Source of the DNA: Tyzzerella sp.
GTDB taxonomy: Bacteria > Bacillota > Clostridia > Lachnospirales > Lachnospiraceae
Length of the DNA stretch: 60,723 nucleotides
Assembly: GCA_017465565.1 (NCBI GenBank)
Contig: JAFTWA010000024.1
Coordinates: 1 to 60,723 of the forward strand
Reading direction: 5' to 3'
How positions within the stretch are numbered: position 1 is the stretch's first letter; each line of letters begins with the position of its first letter. Shown in pieces: positions 6,756 to 16,600 of this stretch. Position numbers and translations under genes: made by a program. Under the pieces are notes generated by a model, which ran no database searches, was not told the DNA's origin, and was given only the letters and a program-made list of their open reading frames with translations.

Positions 6756-8360
6756 ATGAAAGTATGTATAATTCAACCAGCTTATTCAACAGATTTTAGT
6801 AAATCAGATAAATATTTTGAAGCGCAGCTTGAGTTATTAAAACAATGTGACGATACAATGGACATAATTGTGATGCCAGAATCATGTGATATTCCATGCT
6901 TGGCAGGTTCAAGGGAGAATGGACTAATCAGTACAAAAAAGTTTAATCAAAGACTTTTGAATACTGTTTCCAAAACAGCAAAGAGATGTAATGCTATGGT
7001 TTTTGTAAATGCTCGTTCGACCCTTGAAAGTGGCTTGAGAAACACTACATATTGTTTTAATAGGCAAGGTGAAATTGTTGGACAGTATTATAAACAGCAT
7101 CTTACGCCAGGTGAAGTGAGTAAGACAAAGTTAGACAGCAACTATTCATATGAATTTTCAGAACCAACGATAGTAGAAATGGAAGGAATTCGTTTTGCAT
7201 TTATGGTTTGTTATGACAATTATTTTTATGAAGCATTTCCAAACATTGCAAGACAAAATGTGGACGTGATTATCAACTGTTCTCATCAGCGCAGTGATAC
7301 ACACCAGGCACTTCAAATTATGACACAATTTTTGGCATACAACACGAACGCCTACGTGATTCGTTCATCTGTTTCTATGGATGAAAATTCTGATATTGGT
7401 GGTGCGAGCATGGTTGTAGCGCCAGACGGCAAGGTGCTGACAAATATGTATAGCCGCGTGGGAATTGAAACAGTTGATATTGATGTAAAGGATAAATATT
7501 ATAAACCGGCTGGATTTGGCAACCCACTGGCAGCTCATTATGAGTATATTGAGAAAGGTCGTCGTCCTTGGAAATACAGACCAGCGGGAAGTGCGATTGT
7601 CAGACCAGACAGTATTATGCCATATCCTAGAATCTGCGCACATAGAGGATTTAATACAATTGCACCAGAAAATAGCATGCCTGCTTTTGGGGCTGCTGTA
7701 GCAATGGGTGCTGAAGAGATTGAATTTGACCTCTGGCCAACAAAAGATGGAGAAATTGTTTCCATTCACGATCCGTTTCTCGAACGCGTATCAGATGGCA
7801 GAGGAGTGGTTACGGAACATACATACGAAGAATTGCTCCAATATGATTTTGGAGTGAAATATAATGAGAGATTTAAAGGTATGAAAATCCTGAAATTCGA
7901 GGATATTTTAAAGAAATTTTCATGTCATGTAGTTATGAATCTTCACATTAAATCCCTGAAGTTTGAGGGAGTAGAATACAACAGAATTATTCTACAGAAA
8001 ATCATTGATCTAATAGATAAATATGACTGTAGAAAATACGTGTATTTTATGAATGGTGAGGAAGATTTTCTAGAACTAGCAATAGAGATGGCACCAGATA
8101 TCTGTCGGTGCTGCGGTGGTGCCGGTACGGCTGAAAAAAGATGGTCCATTGTAGAACGTGCAATAAAATATGATTGTAAGAAGGTTCAACTATTTAAACC
8201 ATATTTCAATCAGGAAATGATTGATAAAGCACATGCAAATGGCATTATTTGTAATGTGTTCTGGTCAGATGACGTAGAAGAAGCAAGGCAGTTTTTGGAA
8301 ATGGGAATCGATACGATACTTACAAATGATTATAATCTTATTTCACAGATTATTAAATAG
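6756..8360 (+). CDS. Nitrilase-superfamily amidase fused to glycerophosphodiester phosphodiesterase
   Basis: The ATG at 6756 follows TTGGGGGAAATTG, which is better than the GTG at 6717. The 534-aa protein has two enzyme domains. Residues about 1-260 are a carbon-nitrogen hydrolase with the full Glu-Lys-Cys triad: E42 in VMPES, K113 in GQYYKQH and C152 in FMVCYDN. Residues about 290-534 are a GDPD TIM barrel with CAHRGF (H296), ENSMPAF and the metal-binding EIEFDLWPTKDG. No signal peptide is visible, so it acts in the cytosol. The pairing suggests sequential cleavage of an amide and a phosphodiester in one compound, such as an N-acyl phospholipid head group; that is inference. The CapA gene follows 19 bp later. 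Confidence 0.88.
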   Translation: MKVCIIQPAYSTDFSKSDKYFEAQLELLKQCDDTMDIIVMPESCDIPCLAGSRENGLISTKKFNQRLLNTVSKTAKRCNAMVFVNARSTLESGLRNTTYCFNRQGEIVGQYYKQHLTPGEVSKTKLDSNYSYEFSEPTIVEMEGIRFAFMVCYDNYFYEAFPNIARQNVDVIINCSHQRSDTHQALQIMTQFLAYNTNAYVIRSSVSMDENSDIGGASMVVAPDGKVLTNMYSRVGIETVDIDVKDKYYKPAGFGNPLAAHYEYIEKGRRPWKYRPAGSAIVRPDSIMPYPRICAHRGFNTIAPENSMPAFGAAVAMGAEEIEFDLWPTKDGEIVSIHDPFLERVSDGRGVVTEHTYEELLQYDFGVKYNERFKGMKILKFEDILKKFSCHVVMNLHIKSLKFEGVEYNRIILQKIIDLIDKYDCRKYVYFMNGEEDFLELAIEMAPDICRCCGGAGTAEKRWSIVERAIKYDCKKVQLFKPYFNQEMIDKAHANGIICNVFWSDDVEEARQFLEMGIDTILTNDYNLISQIIK

Positions 8361-8379
8361 ACATTAGTGAGGTGAAAAG

Positions 8380-9492
8380 ATGACAGAAATTGCATTCACA
8401 GGTGACATCGCATTTTCGAAATATTTCAAAGATGCTTGGTCAAATTCAGAATTAATTGATTCAGAACTAATAGATTTTTTGAGTTCAGCGGACTATACAG
8501 TTCCAAATGTAGAAGGTGCGCTGACTATTGGAAATATGAAACGAGGCGATAGTTCAACGCCTGCTCATGCGAGTGACCCTCGAGCTATTTCGTGGTTACT
8601 AAAAATGAATGGTAACATTTGGAATTTATCCAATAACCATACGCTGGATTGCGGTGAGAGCGGTTTGGAAGATACCATCAATCTGGCAAAAGAATATAAT
8701 TGTCGCATTCTCGGTGCAGGGAAAAATATTGATGAGGCGGCAAAGCCAGTGATTATTGAAAGTTCTGGAGGGATTGGACTCCTAAGTGTTTGTTACAAAC
8801 AGCTTTTTGAAGCAGATATAGACAAACCGGGAATTGTGTTTTGGGATGATTTTTCACGAATTGAAAAACAGATTCGTGAGGTAAAGAAAAGCAATCGCTG
8901 GTGTGTGCTAATTGTACACGGGGGTGAAGAGTTTTCAAATCTTCCGCTGCCAACGGTAAGGAAAAAATATCTTCGTTATCTCAAATATGGAGCTGACATT
9001 GTTGTGGGACATCATCCACATGTCCCGCAGAATTACGAAAAAGTCGGGAATAAAATGATTTACTATTCTTTGGGAAATCTTGTTTTCGATACCGATTATC
9101 AGCGTTTGCAAAGACATACGGACGAAGGAGTATTACTGAAACTCAAATTTACTGACGAAAAATTTGAACACAGTTGTATGGGATATCATATTAACAGAGA
9201 TAAGCAATGCATTGAAAAGGCGGATTGCCCGACTGTTTTCCAAAATATTACTGCAAAAGAATACAATCGTTTGATTCCACTTGCAATGAAATGCTTTCTC
9301 GATGAGTACAAAGTTGCAAAGATTTTTTTGAGACCATACATGAAGGACTATTCAAAAATACAATGGGCAAAATGGTATTGGGAAAATAAAGGATTTGGTG
9401 TTTGGGTTTCACTTATGATTTGCCGTGTAAGATATATATTTAAGGGTTGGAAAAAATCCAACCCAGAGCTTATACATTATATTTCAAAATAA
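8380..9492 (+). CDS. CapA-family metallophosphatase-like protein
   Basis: A 370-aa protein of the CapA/PgsA family. The conserved blocks are ITFTGD-like (IAFTGDIAFSK), NLSNNHTLDCGESGL and IVVGHHPHVPQ plus YYSLGNLVFD, which form a calcineurin-like fold with Asp, Asn and His metal ligands. Family members act in poly-gamma-glutamate assembly but many are uncharacterised phosphatases. Unlike PgsA it has no N-terminal membrane anchor. The start follows GTGAGGTG. It is in one transcription unit with the nitrilase-GDPD gene, and no capB/capC genes are nearby, so a polyglutamate role is not supported. Confidence 0.85.
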   Translation: MTEIAFTGDIAFSKYFKDAWSNSELIDSELIDFLSSADYTVPNVEGALTIGNMKRGDSSTPAHASDPRAISWLLKMNGNIWNLSNNHTLDCGESGLEDTINLAKEYNCRILGAGKNIDEAAKPVIIESSGGIGLLSVCYKQLFEADIDKPGIVFWDDFSRIEKQIREVKKSNRWCVLIVHGGEEFSNLPLPTVRKKYLRYLKYGADIVVGHHPHVPQNYEKVGNKMIYYSLGNLVFDTDYQRLQRHTDEGVLLKLKFTDEKFEHSCMGYHINRDKQCIEKADCPTVFQNITAKEYNRLIPLAMKCFLDEYKVAKIFLRPYMKDYSKIQWAKWYWENKGFGVWVSLMICRVRYIFKGWKKSNPELIHYISK

Positions 9493-9498
9493 GATATA

Positions 9499-10365
9499 TT
9501 ATTTCGTTTCAGTGCAAGCAACATCCGCAAGGAACTCCAAAAATGATTTAAGAGCGTCATCGTTATTGCGAACTTGTCGATGATACACATATACAAGCTG
9601 AGTTTCACAAAAATCAATGACATCAAGAGCAACGAGCTCTTTTTGGATATCATCCTTTAATGCTTTTTTCGTTCCTAAAGAAAGCCCCATGCCAGCATTC
9701 ACACAATGCAAAAGGCAATCACGGTCAGCGCATTCAATCACTACATTAGGAGTGAAATTACAACGATTCCCATGTTTGACAAGAAGTCGATGTAACGTGT
9801 TTTCCTTTCCCATTGTAATAAATGGTTCATTACAAAGATTACGCATTGTAAGGCGTTTTTGAGTCAGGGGATTATCTTTGTGAGCTTTTATACATAATTC
9901 ATCAACACTAAGAAGAAAATGCTCCCAATCACTACATTCATCAGTTTGTCTGCCAATGACAATGTCATAAGGGGTAAAATCTGTGGTGGCATAATCATGA
10001 CTCATTTTAAAAGAAACATTTGGATGAAGCTTTTTATACTGAACAAGTAGAGTGGTTATCCAGTTTCGTCTTGCACGAACAAGTAAACTTATTTCAGGAA
10101 CAGGAACTTTAGGAGCTTTGATTTCTGCAATTGCATTTTCAGCATGTTCGAAGGCTGATGTTAAAGCATTTGCAAATATTCTTCCTTGTTCATTCAGGGA
10201 AATTTTATTTGCTTTGCGGTCAAATAACTGAATTCCAAGTTCAGACTCTAGCCTTTTGATTGAGGCAGAAACGGAAGAAGTTGGAACCATATATTTTTCT
10301 GCTGTTTTTGAAAAGTTTTCGTTTTTGGCACTATCCATAAAATAGCGCAATTGTAATAAATCCAT
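9499..10365 (-). CDS. LysR-family transcriptional regulator
   Basis: A 288-aa protein with the LysR N-terminal winged helix (MDLLQLRYFMDSAKNENFSKTAEKY, VSASIKRLESELGIQLFDR) and an effector-binding domain. The ATG at 10365 follows GAGGTG with 6-bp spacing; the GTG at 10374 lies in the ribosome binding site and is rejected. It is transcribed away from the glycan locus at 10516, the usual arrangement for a LysR factor and its target. A palindrome at 10385 lies between the two. Confidence 0.93.
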   Translation of the reverse strand: MDLLQLRYFMDSAKNENFSKTAEKYMVPTSSVSASIKRLESELGIQLFDRKANKISLNEQGRIFANALTSAFEHAENAIAEIKAPKVPVPEISLLVRARRNWITTLLVQYKKLHPNVSFKMSHDYATTDFTPYDIVIGRQTDECSDWEHFLLSVDELCIKAHKDNPLTQKRLTMRNLCNEPFITMGKENTLHRLLVKHGNRCNFTPNVVIECADRDCLLHCVNAGMGLSLGTKKALKDDIQKELVALDVIDFCETQLVYVYHRQVRNNDDALKSFLEFLADVACTETK

Positions 10366-10384
10366 ATTAATCACCTCATGTATA

Positions 10385-10402
10385 TTTTACTATATGGTAA
10401 AA
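10385..10402. promoter_or_regulatory. Palindromic operator in LysR divergent region
   Basis: TTTTAC-TATATG-GTAAAA is a perfect 6-bp dyad. It is placed 20 bp before the LysR start and about 115 bp before the solute-binding protein gene. It is an AT-rich LysR-type box candidate for auto- and cross-regulation. Confidence 0.5.
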
Positions 10403-10515
10403 ATTGTCACAAGACTTTTTTGCTATAACTATTAAAATATAATAAAAATTAGCAAACGAATATAACTTGATTTCGTAAGCAATCAAGTAATATATAAAGA
10501 AAAGGAGAAAATTTT

Positions 10516-11994
10516 ATGAAAAAGAGTCTTTTTAAGAAAGTAACTGCAGTTTTTTTAACTTTCGCATTGCTCGCATCCATAGGGGGATGTGGAAGCAAAG
10601 GAAAAGGTGGAAGCGCAGATGGTTCAGAAGAGCAAACAACAATCACGCTTCTTGTAAACTATGATTTGAAGAATGAAATTGATTCTATTCTACCAACATT
10701 TAACGAACTTCACCCAGAGATTAAAGTTGAATTAATGGATACTGATTCTGGGGTAGGAGATACACCTACTGCTTTGAGTAAACTTGCAGCAGCAGGAAAT
10801 CTTCCAGACGTTGCATTCGGCGTTGAGAACTTTGCATTTATCTTAAGTCAAGGTTTGGCATATCCATTGGATAACCTTTATGCAAATGATCCAGACAAAG
10901 AAAATGCACTTCAAGCAGGTGTTGACAATTATACGTATGGCGGACATCTTTACGCGATGCCTTGGCGTGTTCAATTTAACACAATTCAAGTAAACCAATC
11001 TTTACTTGATACATTGAACCTTGATGACCCAGGATATGAATGGACAATTGAAGAATTTATCAATCTGTGTAAGAAAGCAACTACAAATGAATATTCAGGT
11101 ATCAACATTGTAACAAGCAGCGACAATACGCATGAACTTTCTACAAAGTTAATGGGTGGTATGTTAGAAGCGCCACTTCAAATGTACGGATATAATTTTG
11201 AAACAAATCAATTTAATTTTACAAATGGCGCATGGACAAAATCAATTGAGATTGTAGAAGAATTACAGTCTGTTCCAGGTCTTATTTCTGATGAATTAAA
11301 AGATAATGATAAACGTAATCAAGGTATTGCAGATGCATATGAGTTAAAATTCGGTGGTTCTGCAGATGCATTATTAGCAGGTAAGGTTCTTTTTGGTAAT
11401 CACAACTCATGGGATACAGGGTGGATTAACAAGGGAGTAAATTTTGAATGGGATATTTATCCAGTGCCTACAGCAGAAGGGTTAGAACAGCGTATTCAAA
11501 CACACGTTGACTATTGCTTCATCCTTTCAAGCTGCCCTGAAGAAAAGGCTGAGGCGGCATACGAACTTGTGAAATTCCTCAGTTATGAAGAAGAAGGCTG
11601 TAAAGCACGTATTGATTATAGAAAAACAAAACTTGAAACATCTTCTATCTACACACCGGCATCAGCCGACCCAGACGTATTGGAATACTATGGACAAGAA
11701 GGGTATGCAAAAGACGGTTTAGTATATTGTTTGGAAACAATCTCAAAAGACCCAGAAAAGATTTTTATCGCAGATGCTAACAAGCTAGTTCCAAACTTCT
11801 GGAATGACGTAAATACATATTTAGAGCAGGTAGAAACGCAGATTGACAGTGGAAGCGACCCAACTTCACTTGCAAAAGATTTTGAAAATAAATGTAATAT
11901 GGCAGCTGGAGAAACATGGGCAAACTTTGAGAAGAAGTTGGAAAAATATTTAGATGAATTTTACGCTTCTCATCCAGGAGAAAAAGCAGAATAA
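10516..11994 (+). CDS. Extracellular solute-binding lipoprotein (carbohydrate type)
   Basis: A 492-aa ABC-type substrate-binding protein. It has a signal peptide with lipobox IGGC and lipid-accepting Cys25, then a Gly/Ser linker and a periplasmic-binding fold (TITLLVNYD, TFNELHPEIKVELMD, AAAGNLPDVAFG). This is the family 1 sugar-binding pattern. It would be tethered outside the cell membrane. The start follows AAAGGAG. No transporter permease or ATPase is adjacent, so it either uses a transporter encoded elsewhere or serves as a glycan-binding sensor. GH30 follows after 15 bp. Confidence 0.9.
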   Translation: MKKSLFKKVTAVFLTFALLASIGGCGSKGKGGSADGSEEQTTITLLVNYDLKNEIDSILPTFNELHPEIKVELMDTDSGVGDTPTALSKLAAAGNLPDVAFGVENFAFILSQGLAYPLDNLYANDPDKENALQAGVDNYTYGGHLYAMPWRVQFNTIQVNQSLLDTLNLDDPGYEWTIEEFINLCKKATTNEYSGINIVTSSDNTHELSTKLMGGMLEAPLQMYGYNFETNQFNFTNGAWTKSIEIVEELQSVPGLISDELKDNDKRNQGIADAYELKFGGSADALLAGKVLFGNHNSWDTGWINKGVNFEWDIYPVPTAEGLEQRIQTHVDYCFILSSCPEEKAEAAYELVKFLSYEEEGCKARIDYRKTKLETSSIYTPASADPDVLEYYGQEGYAKDGLVYCLETISKDPEKIFIADANKLVPNFWNDVNTYLEQVETQIDSGSDPTSLAKDFENKCNMAAGETWANFEKKLEKYLDEFYASHPGEKAE

Positions 11995-12009
11995 AAGGAG
12001 AGTGAGTAT

Positions 12010-13578
12010 ATGCGGTTCAAACAAATAATATGTATTTTGTTAAGTTTGACTTTGCTCCTTGGCTTGACGGCATGTGGACAAAATGAGCCTTCAACAGAGT
12101 CTAAGCCTCAAACAAATGTTCAAGAGGAAGTGGATGATAGTTCAAGCGATGAAAACCCTGCAGAAGATGAGGATATTTCCGTAGCAAACAGCTATACGCT
12201 CAGTGAAGAACCTCTTGTCTTTATTTCTGATAAAGAGAAAGATTTTACATTTATCGAAGATGCTGCAAAGATTTACGATAAAAGTGAATTAGATGCTACA
12301 TCAGGTACGATTATTGACATCAATACAGAAAATCAAAAACAAGAGATTAATGGATTTGGTGCAACCATTTCTGAGACATCGGTAGTTGCAATGTCGCAGG
12401 TTCCACAAGAAGAAGTGGATAAGGCTTATATTCGTCTCTTTGATAAAGAAGAAGGAATTGGTCTCAACATCATTCGTAACACAATTGGTGCCAGTGACTT
12501 CGCTGTGGATTATTATACATATGACGATATGCCTGAGGGAGAAGAAGATTACGAACTCGCACATTTCGATTTTTCGCGTGAGCTTGAGGGAGTGGTTCCT
12601 TACACAAAGAAAGCCTACGAGATTATCGGAGAAGAAGATTACGAAATGATTCTTTCTCCATGGACGGCGCCGCTTTGGATGAAGTCAGAATACAAATGGC
12701 AAGGAAAATATAGAGCAACACTTCGACGTGAATGCTACAACGTATATGCAAAGTATCTTGTAAAGAGTATTCAAGAGTGGGAAAAACAAGGAATACCTGT
12801 AGATATAATAACACCTCAAAACGAGCCATGGTCTGCGAATAATTGGCCTGGCATGTGGTGGGATTGGGAATCACTTGCGAACTATGCGAATGATTATCTT
12901 CGTCCAGCATTAGATGATGCAGGATTGGATGTAAAGATTTTGAACTGTGATAATGACTATAAATATAGTGAAGAGGCTAATAATATTATGTCAGCAACCA
13001 TGCTGTCAACCCAGGGTGTGGGATATCACTGGTACTCAGGAGATCCTGAAATGATGGCAGAAACAGCGGAGTTGTTCCCAGATGCACTTATATATGTTAC
13101 AGAGGCATCTTCTAGTCGTCCATATTCACTTGGTACACTTCTTAGAAGAACGCAATCTATTGCACGCTGCCTTAGAACCGGTGCAAATGCATATGTACTG
13201 TGGAACCTTGCGCTCGACCAAGAGGGTGGCCCTACTTATGATGATATCAATACACACTGTGCAGGTATTATTACCTGTGACAGTGAAACAGGTAAAGTAT
13301 CGTACAGTCACGATTATTATGCGCTCGCTCATTACAGCAAATATATTCATAAAGGTGCGCATGTTGTCGAGTCTACGGACACTGGAACAGACACAAATCA
13401 TGAACTTGAAAATGTTGTTACATTGAATCCAAACGGTACAATGACAGCAGTTATCACAAACTATTATTTAAACGAAGACCAGGTTTGTAAATTAGTTCTT
13501 GGGGATAAGGTAATGGAAGTGAATGTTCCTGCCCGTTCTGTTATTACAGTGACTTGGGATGCAAACGTTTATGAATAA
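12010..13578 (+). CDS. GH30-family glycoside hydrolase lipoprotein
   Basis: A 522-aa secreted lipoprotein (lipobox LTAC, Cys22) with an acidic linker followed by a GH30 clan-A barrel and side beta-domain. The INGFGATISE motif is characteristic of GH30. The acid/base is E272 in TPQNEPW and the nucleophile E365 in VTEASS. Family members include glucosylceramidase, beta-1,6-glucanase and xylanase. The substrate here is unknown, with glucosyl-type GH30 the best guess. It shares an operon with the binding protein upstream and the modular protein downstream. Confidence 0.93.
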   Translation: MRFKQIICILLSLTLLLGLTACGQNEPSTESKPQTNVQEEVDDSSSDENPAEDEDISVANSYTLSEEPLVFISDKEKDFTFIEDAAKIYDKSELDATSGTIIDINTENQKQEINGFGATISETSVVAMSQVPQEEVDKAYIRLFDKEEGIGLNIIRNTIGASDFAVDYYTYDDMPEGEEDYELAHFDFSRELEGVVPYTKKAYEIIGEEDYEMILSPWTAPLWMKSEYKWQGKYRATLRRECYNVYAKYLVKSIQEWEKQGIPVDIITPQNEPWSANNWPGMWWDWESLANYANDYLRPALDDAGLDVKILNCDNDYKYSEEANNIMSATMLSTQGVGYHWYSGDPEMMAETAELFPDALIYVTEASSSRPYSLGTLLRRTQSIARCLRTGANAYVLWNLALDQEGGPTYDDINTHCAGIITCDSETGKVSYSHDYYALAHYSKYIHKGAHVVESTDTGTDTNHELENVVTLNPNGTMTAVITNYYLNEDQVCKLVLGDKVMEVNVPARSVITVTWDANVYE

Positions 13579-13613
13579 AGTTTTCTGAATAATGAGAAAG
13601 GAGGAAACTTATT

Positions 13614-16600
13614 ATGAAAATGAAAAAAATTCTAGCGGTTGTTTTATCGGTGGCGCTTCTGTTAGGTTCAGTGCCAAATGCAATCGAGGCTTATGCTGAT
13701 AGTGGTGTGACACCGTTGACTTCGCAGAATGGGGAAGATATTACGCTACTTCCAACAGATGATTACAGCGAATATGTTACCTTGAATGGTACAAAGCAAA
13801 AATTAGAGAATAATGTTCCAATATGGGCAGTGGGAAATACTGGTGACGTGAACTATGATCGTCCATATATCTATGGTTCTTTCCCAGGCCAAACTACAGC
13901 CAATGGTGCGAATTTAGCAACATATGGATTTTCGGAGATAAATAACGATACTGGTAATTATCGCTGGGATTACATTGCGATAAAGACAAGCGTTGAGATT
14001 AATGGCACCTATCAGATATCAGCAGAGCTGAATAGAAATACGAGTAATGCTACAAGTACACGTAAAAATGTCATGGTTGTAGTAGATGGCATGATGCACT
14101 ATGCGACCTGCGAAAACACCGGTAAGATTGATTCACCGACAGAGATTTCCTTGTCATTAGAATTAACTGAAGGGGAGCATATCATTTTGTTTTCATTTCC
14201 TGTCAACAATGATTATGATAATGCAAAAGCTGCAAATTCGGCAACGTGGATCAATTATCATTCCATCACGGTAGATGGAGATATGACCGTACTGGGAGCG
14301 CCTACAATTGATGATGTAACAACTTCTATCACTAGTGCAACACGCATTGAAGCGGAAGATACTAATTATGCAATTTTAAGTGGCGGATATGCTAAAAGAG
14401 ATGCCAATACGGCGTCAGATAAAAAGTCAGTTAGTTATAATTCTAATTATGGTCTTGATTCAAATGAAATTGCAGCATTGGCTGAATCAATACGAAGCAA
14501 TAATGTCACAACGAACTCATACTGTTCGTTTGTGGATAAAAACCTGGCATTACCATATGTGGAATATCAGCTTCAAGCAGAAGAGTCTGGTAAGTATAAT
14601 CTGCGACTTGGTGCTTTTGTGCGTCAAGTAGGAGAATTTCCAACGGCAGCGCTTGTTGCTAACGGTACAGTTTATAAATCGCCTTTCAACATTGAGACGT
14701 CAGGTAAATACTGTAATGCATATTTTTCGGTCCAATTGCAGAAAGGTATCAATACGATACGTGTGATTGGTATGGCTTTAGATATGACAGATGTTGATAA
14801 ACTAAGCTATGATGACGGTCAAATCTATGATATTCAGCCTGACTACTTAGAGATAGATAGCAATCTGAACCCAGTACAAGTGGGCATGCAGACAATTGAA
14901 GCTGCAAATACGGAAAATGTTTCATTTGGGCACTTTAATGATGAGAATAAAACAGATACTGCACTTAAAAACTGTAATCCAGGTGATATACAATATGATA
15001 AACTAACGCTTGACAGACTGAATGTTGGTATTCTTTCGCGTGTTCCTTATGTATCTGTGAAGGTGGAGGCCAATGAAGATGGATATTATAATGTTGCAGG
15101 CAATTTTGAAACAGCAACAAATGGTCAGAAAAATATAGGCGTGATCATAGATGGTGAAGTTTATGTGACTACAATCTCACCAAATTTCTCTGTACGGCTT
15201 ACAAAAGGTACCCATGTGATCACATTTACATCACCTATGCCGGTGACAAAAGCAGATATAGGAACAAACAATAATACATATAATTGGCCATGGATGGATG
15301 TATATTCTATTTCTGTTGATCAAAGACTTACTGTTAAAACGGCTCCGACTAAGGAGGAGATTATTCCGGTTACTCGTTTAGAAGCAGAGAATACAGAATA
15401 TGCATTCTATAACAGAACGAGTGCAGGTGTTTATGCAAAGAAATCTTATAATGGGGCAGGAAGTAATGCCTTAATTCACATTACAAGTACAGCCAAGCTA
15501 ACACAAAGCTTGTCTCAACTTGAAGCAGGACTTGATACTGGAAAGACACCATACGTGAGATATCTTGTGAATGCAGAAAATGCAGGCGAATATGAACTTG
15601 GTATTGGAATGTATGCAGAAGGTTCAGGTACAACAAAACCTTCAGCAATTGTCATGGTGAACGGTGATGTATATGAAGTGCCATTTAAGTCAGAATTAAA
15701 TTCGCTCGGTCATTCTACAGTTACTGTAGAATTGCAGGAAGGAATCAATGAGATTCGTCTCATTGCAGGAATAACAGACCAAGGCGATACTGTGAAGCTG
15801 CAGTATGACTACATCGACATTCCAAAGGGTGTAGTACCGATGACAAATCAGATTATCAACGGAGCTGATTCTGAAAAAGTTTCATTCGGTCACTACGATG
15901 ATAAAGATAAAGAAGATACAGCGCTGAAAGGTGCACAGGCAGGCGATGCTGCTTGGGACAAACTTACAATCGACCACTTGAATTATGGTGCCTTAACAAG
16001 AACACCATACGTGGCAATCAAAGTGACAGCACCAGAAGATGGTTCTTACTATATAGCAGGAAACTTTGGATTCGATGGTAACAATTGCAGAACAATTGGT
16101 TTAATTGTGGATAAAGATGTTCAAACTGTAACGTTAACACCAGATCTCACATTGAAATTAACAAAAGGCGAGCATGTGATTATTTTCACATCACCAATGC
16201 CTCAGAACAGAACGGCAATGGATGGCAAAACAGACGCATACAATTGGTCATGGATGGATGTATATTCTATCGTAGTTGATGAGCGACTTACAGTAAAAGA
16301 AGCACCAGTTATTGAAAACCTCATTCCGGGACGTTTGGAAGCGGAAGATGATATATACGCTTCTTACAATCAAACTAGTGCAGGAACATACAAGCATGAA
16401 AAGAAAAACGGTGCATCTGGAAATGCAGTTGCAGGTGGTGTGAATTTTGACAGACTTTCACAAACTGCTGAAGATGTGAAAGAAAAACTTGGAATTAGCA
16501 AGACACCATATATCCAATATATATTAAATGCACCAGCGGCAGGTGAATATGAACTTGGCATTGGAATGTTTGTCGATTCAAAGAATAAAGGTGAAGACAA

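Noticed and set aside
8380-9492. Poly-gamma-glutamate capsule locus
   Set aside because: Only a CapA-like gene is present, with no capB, capC or capE and no membrane anchor.
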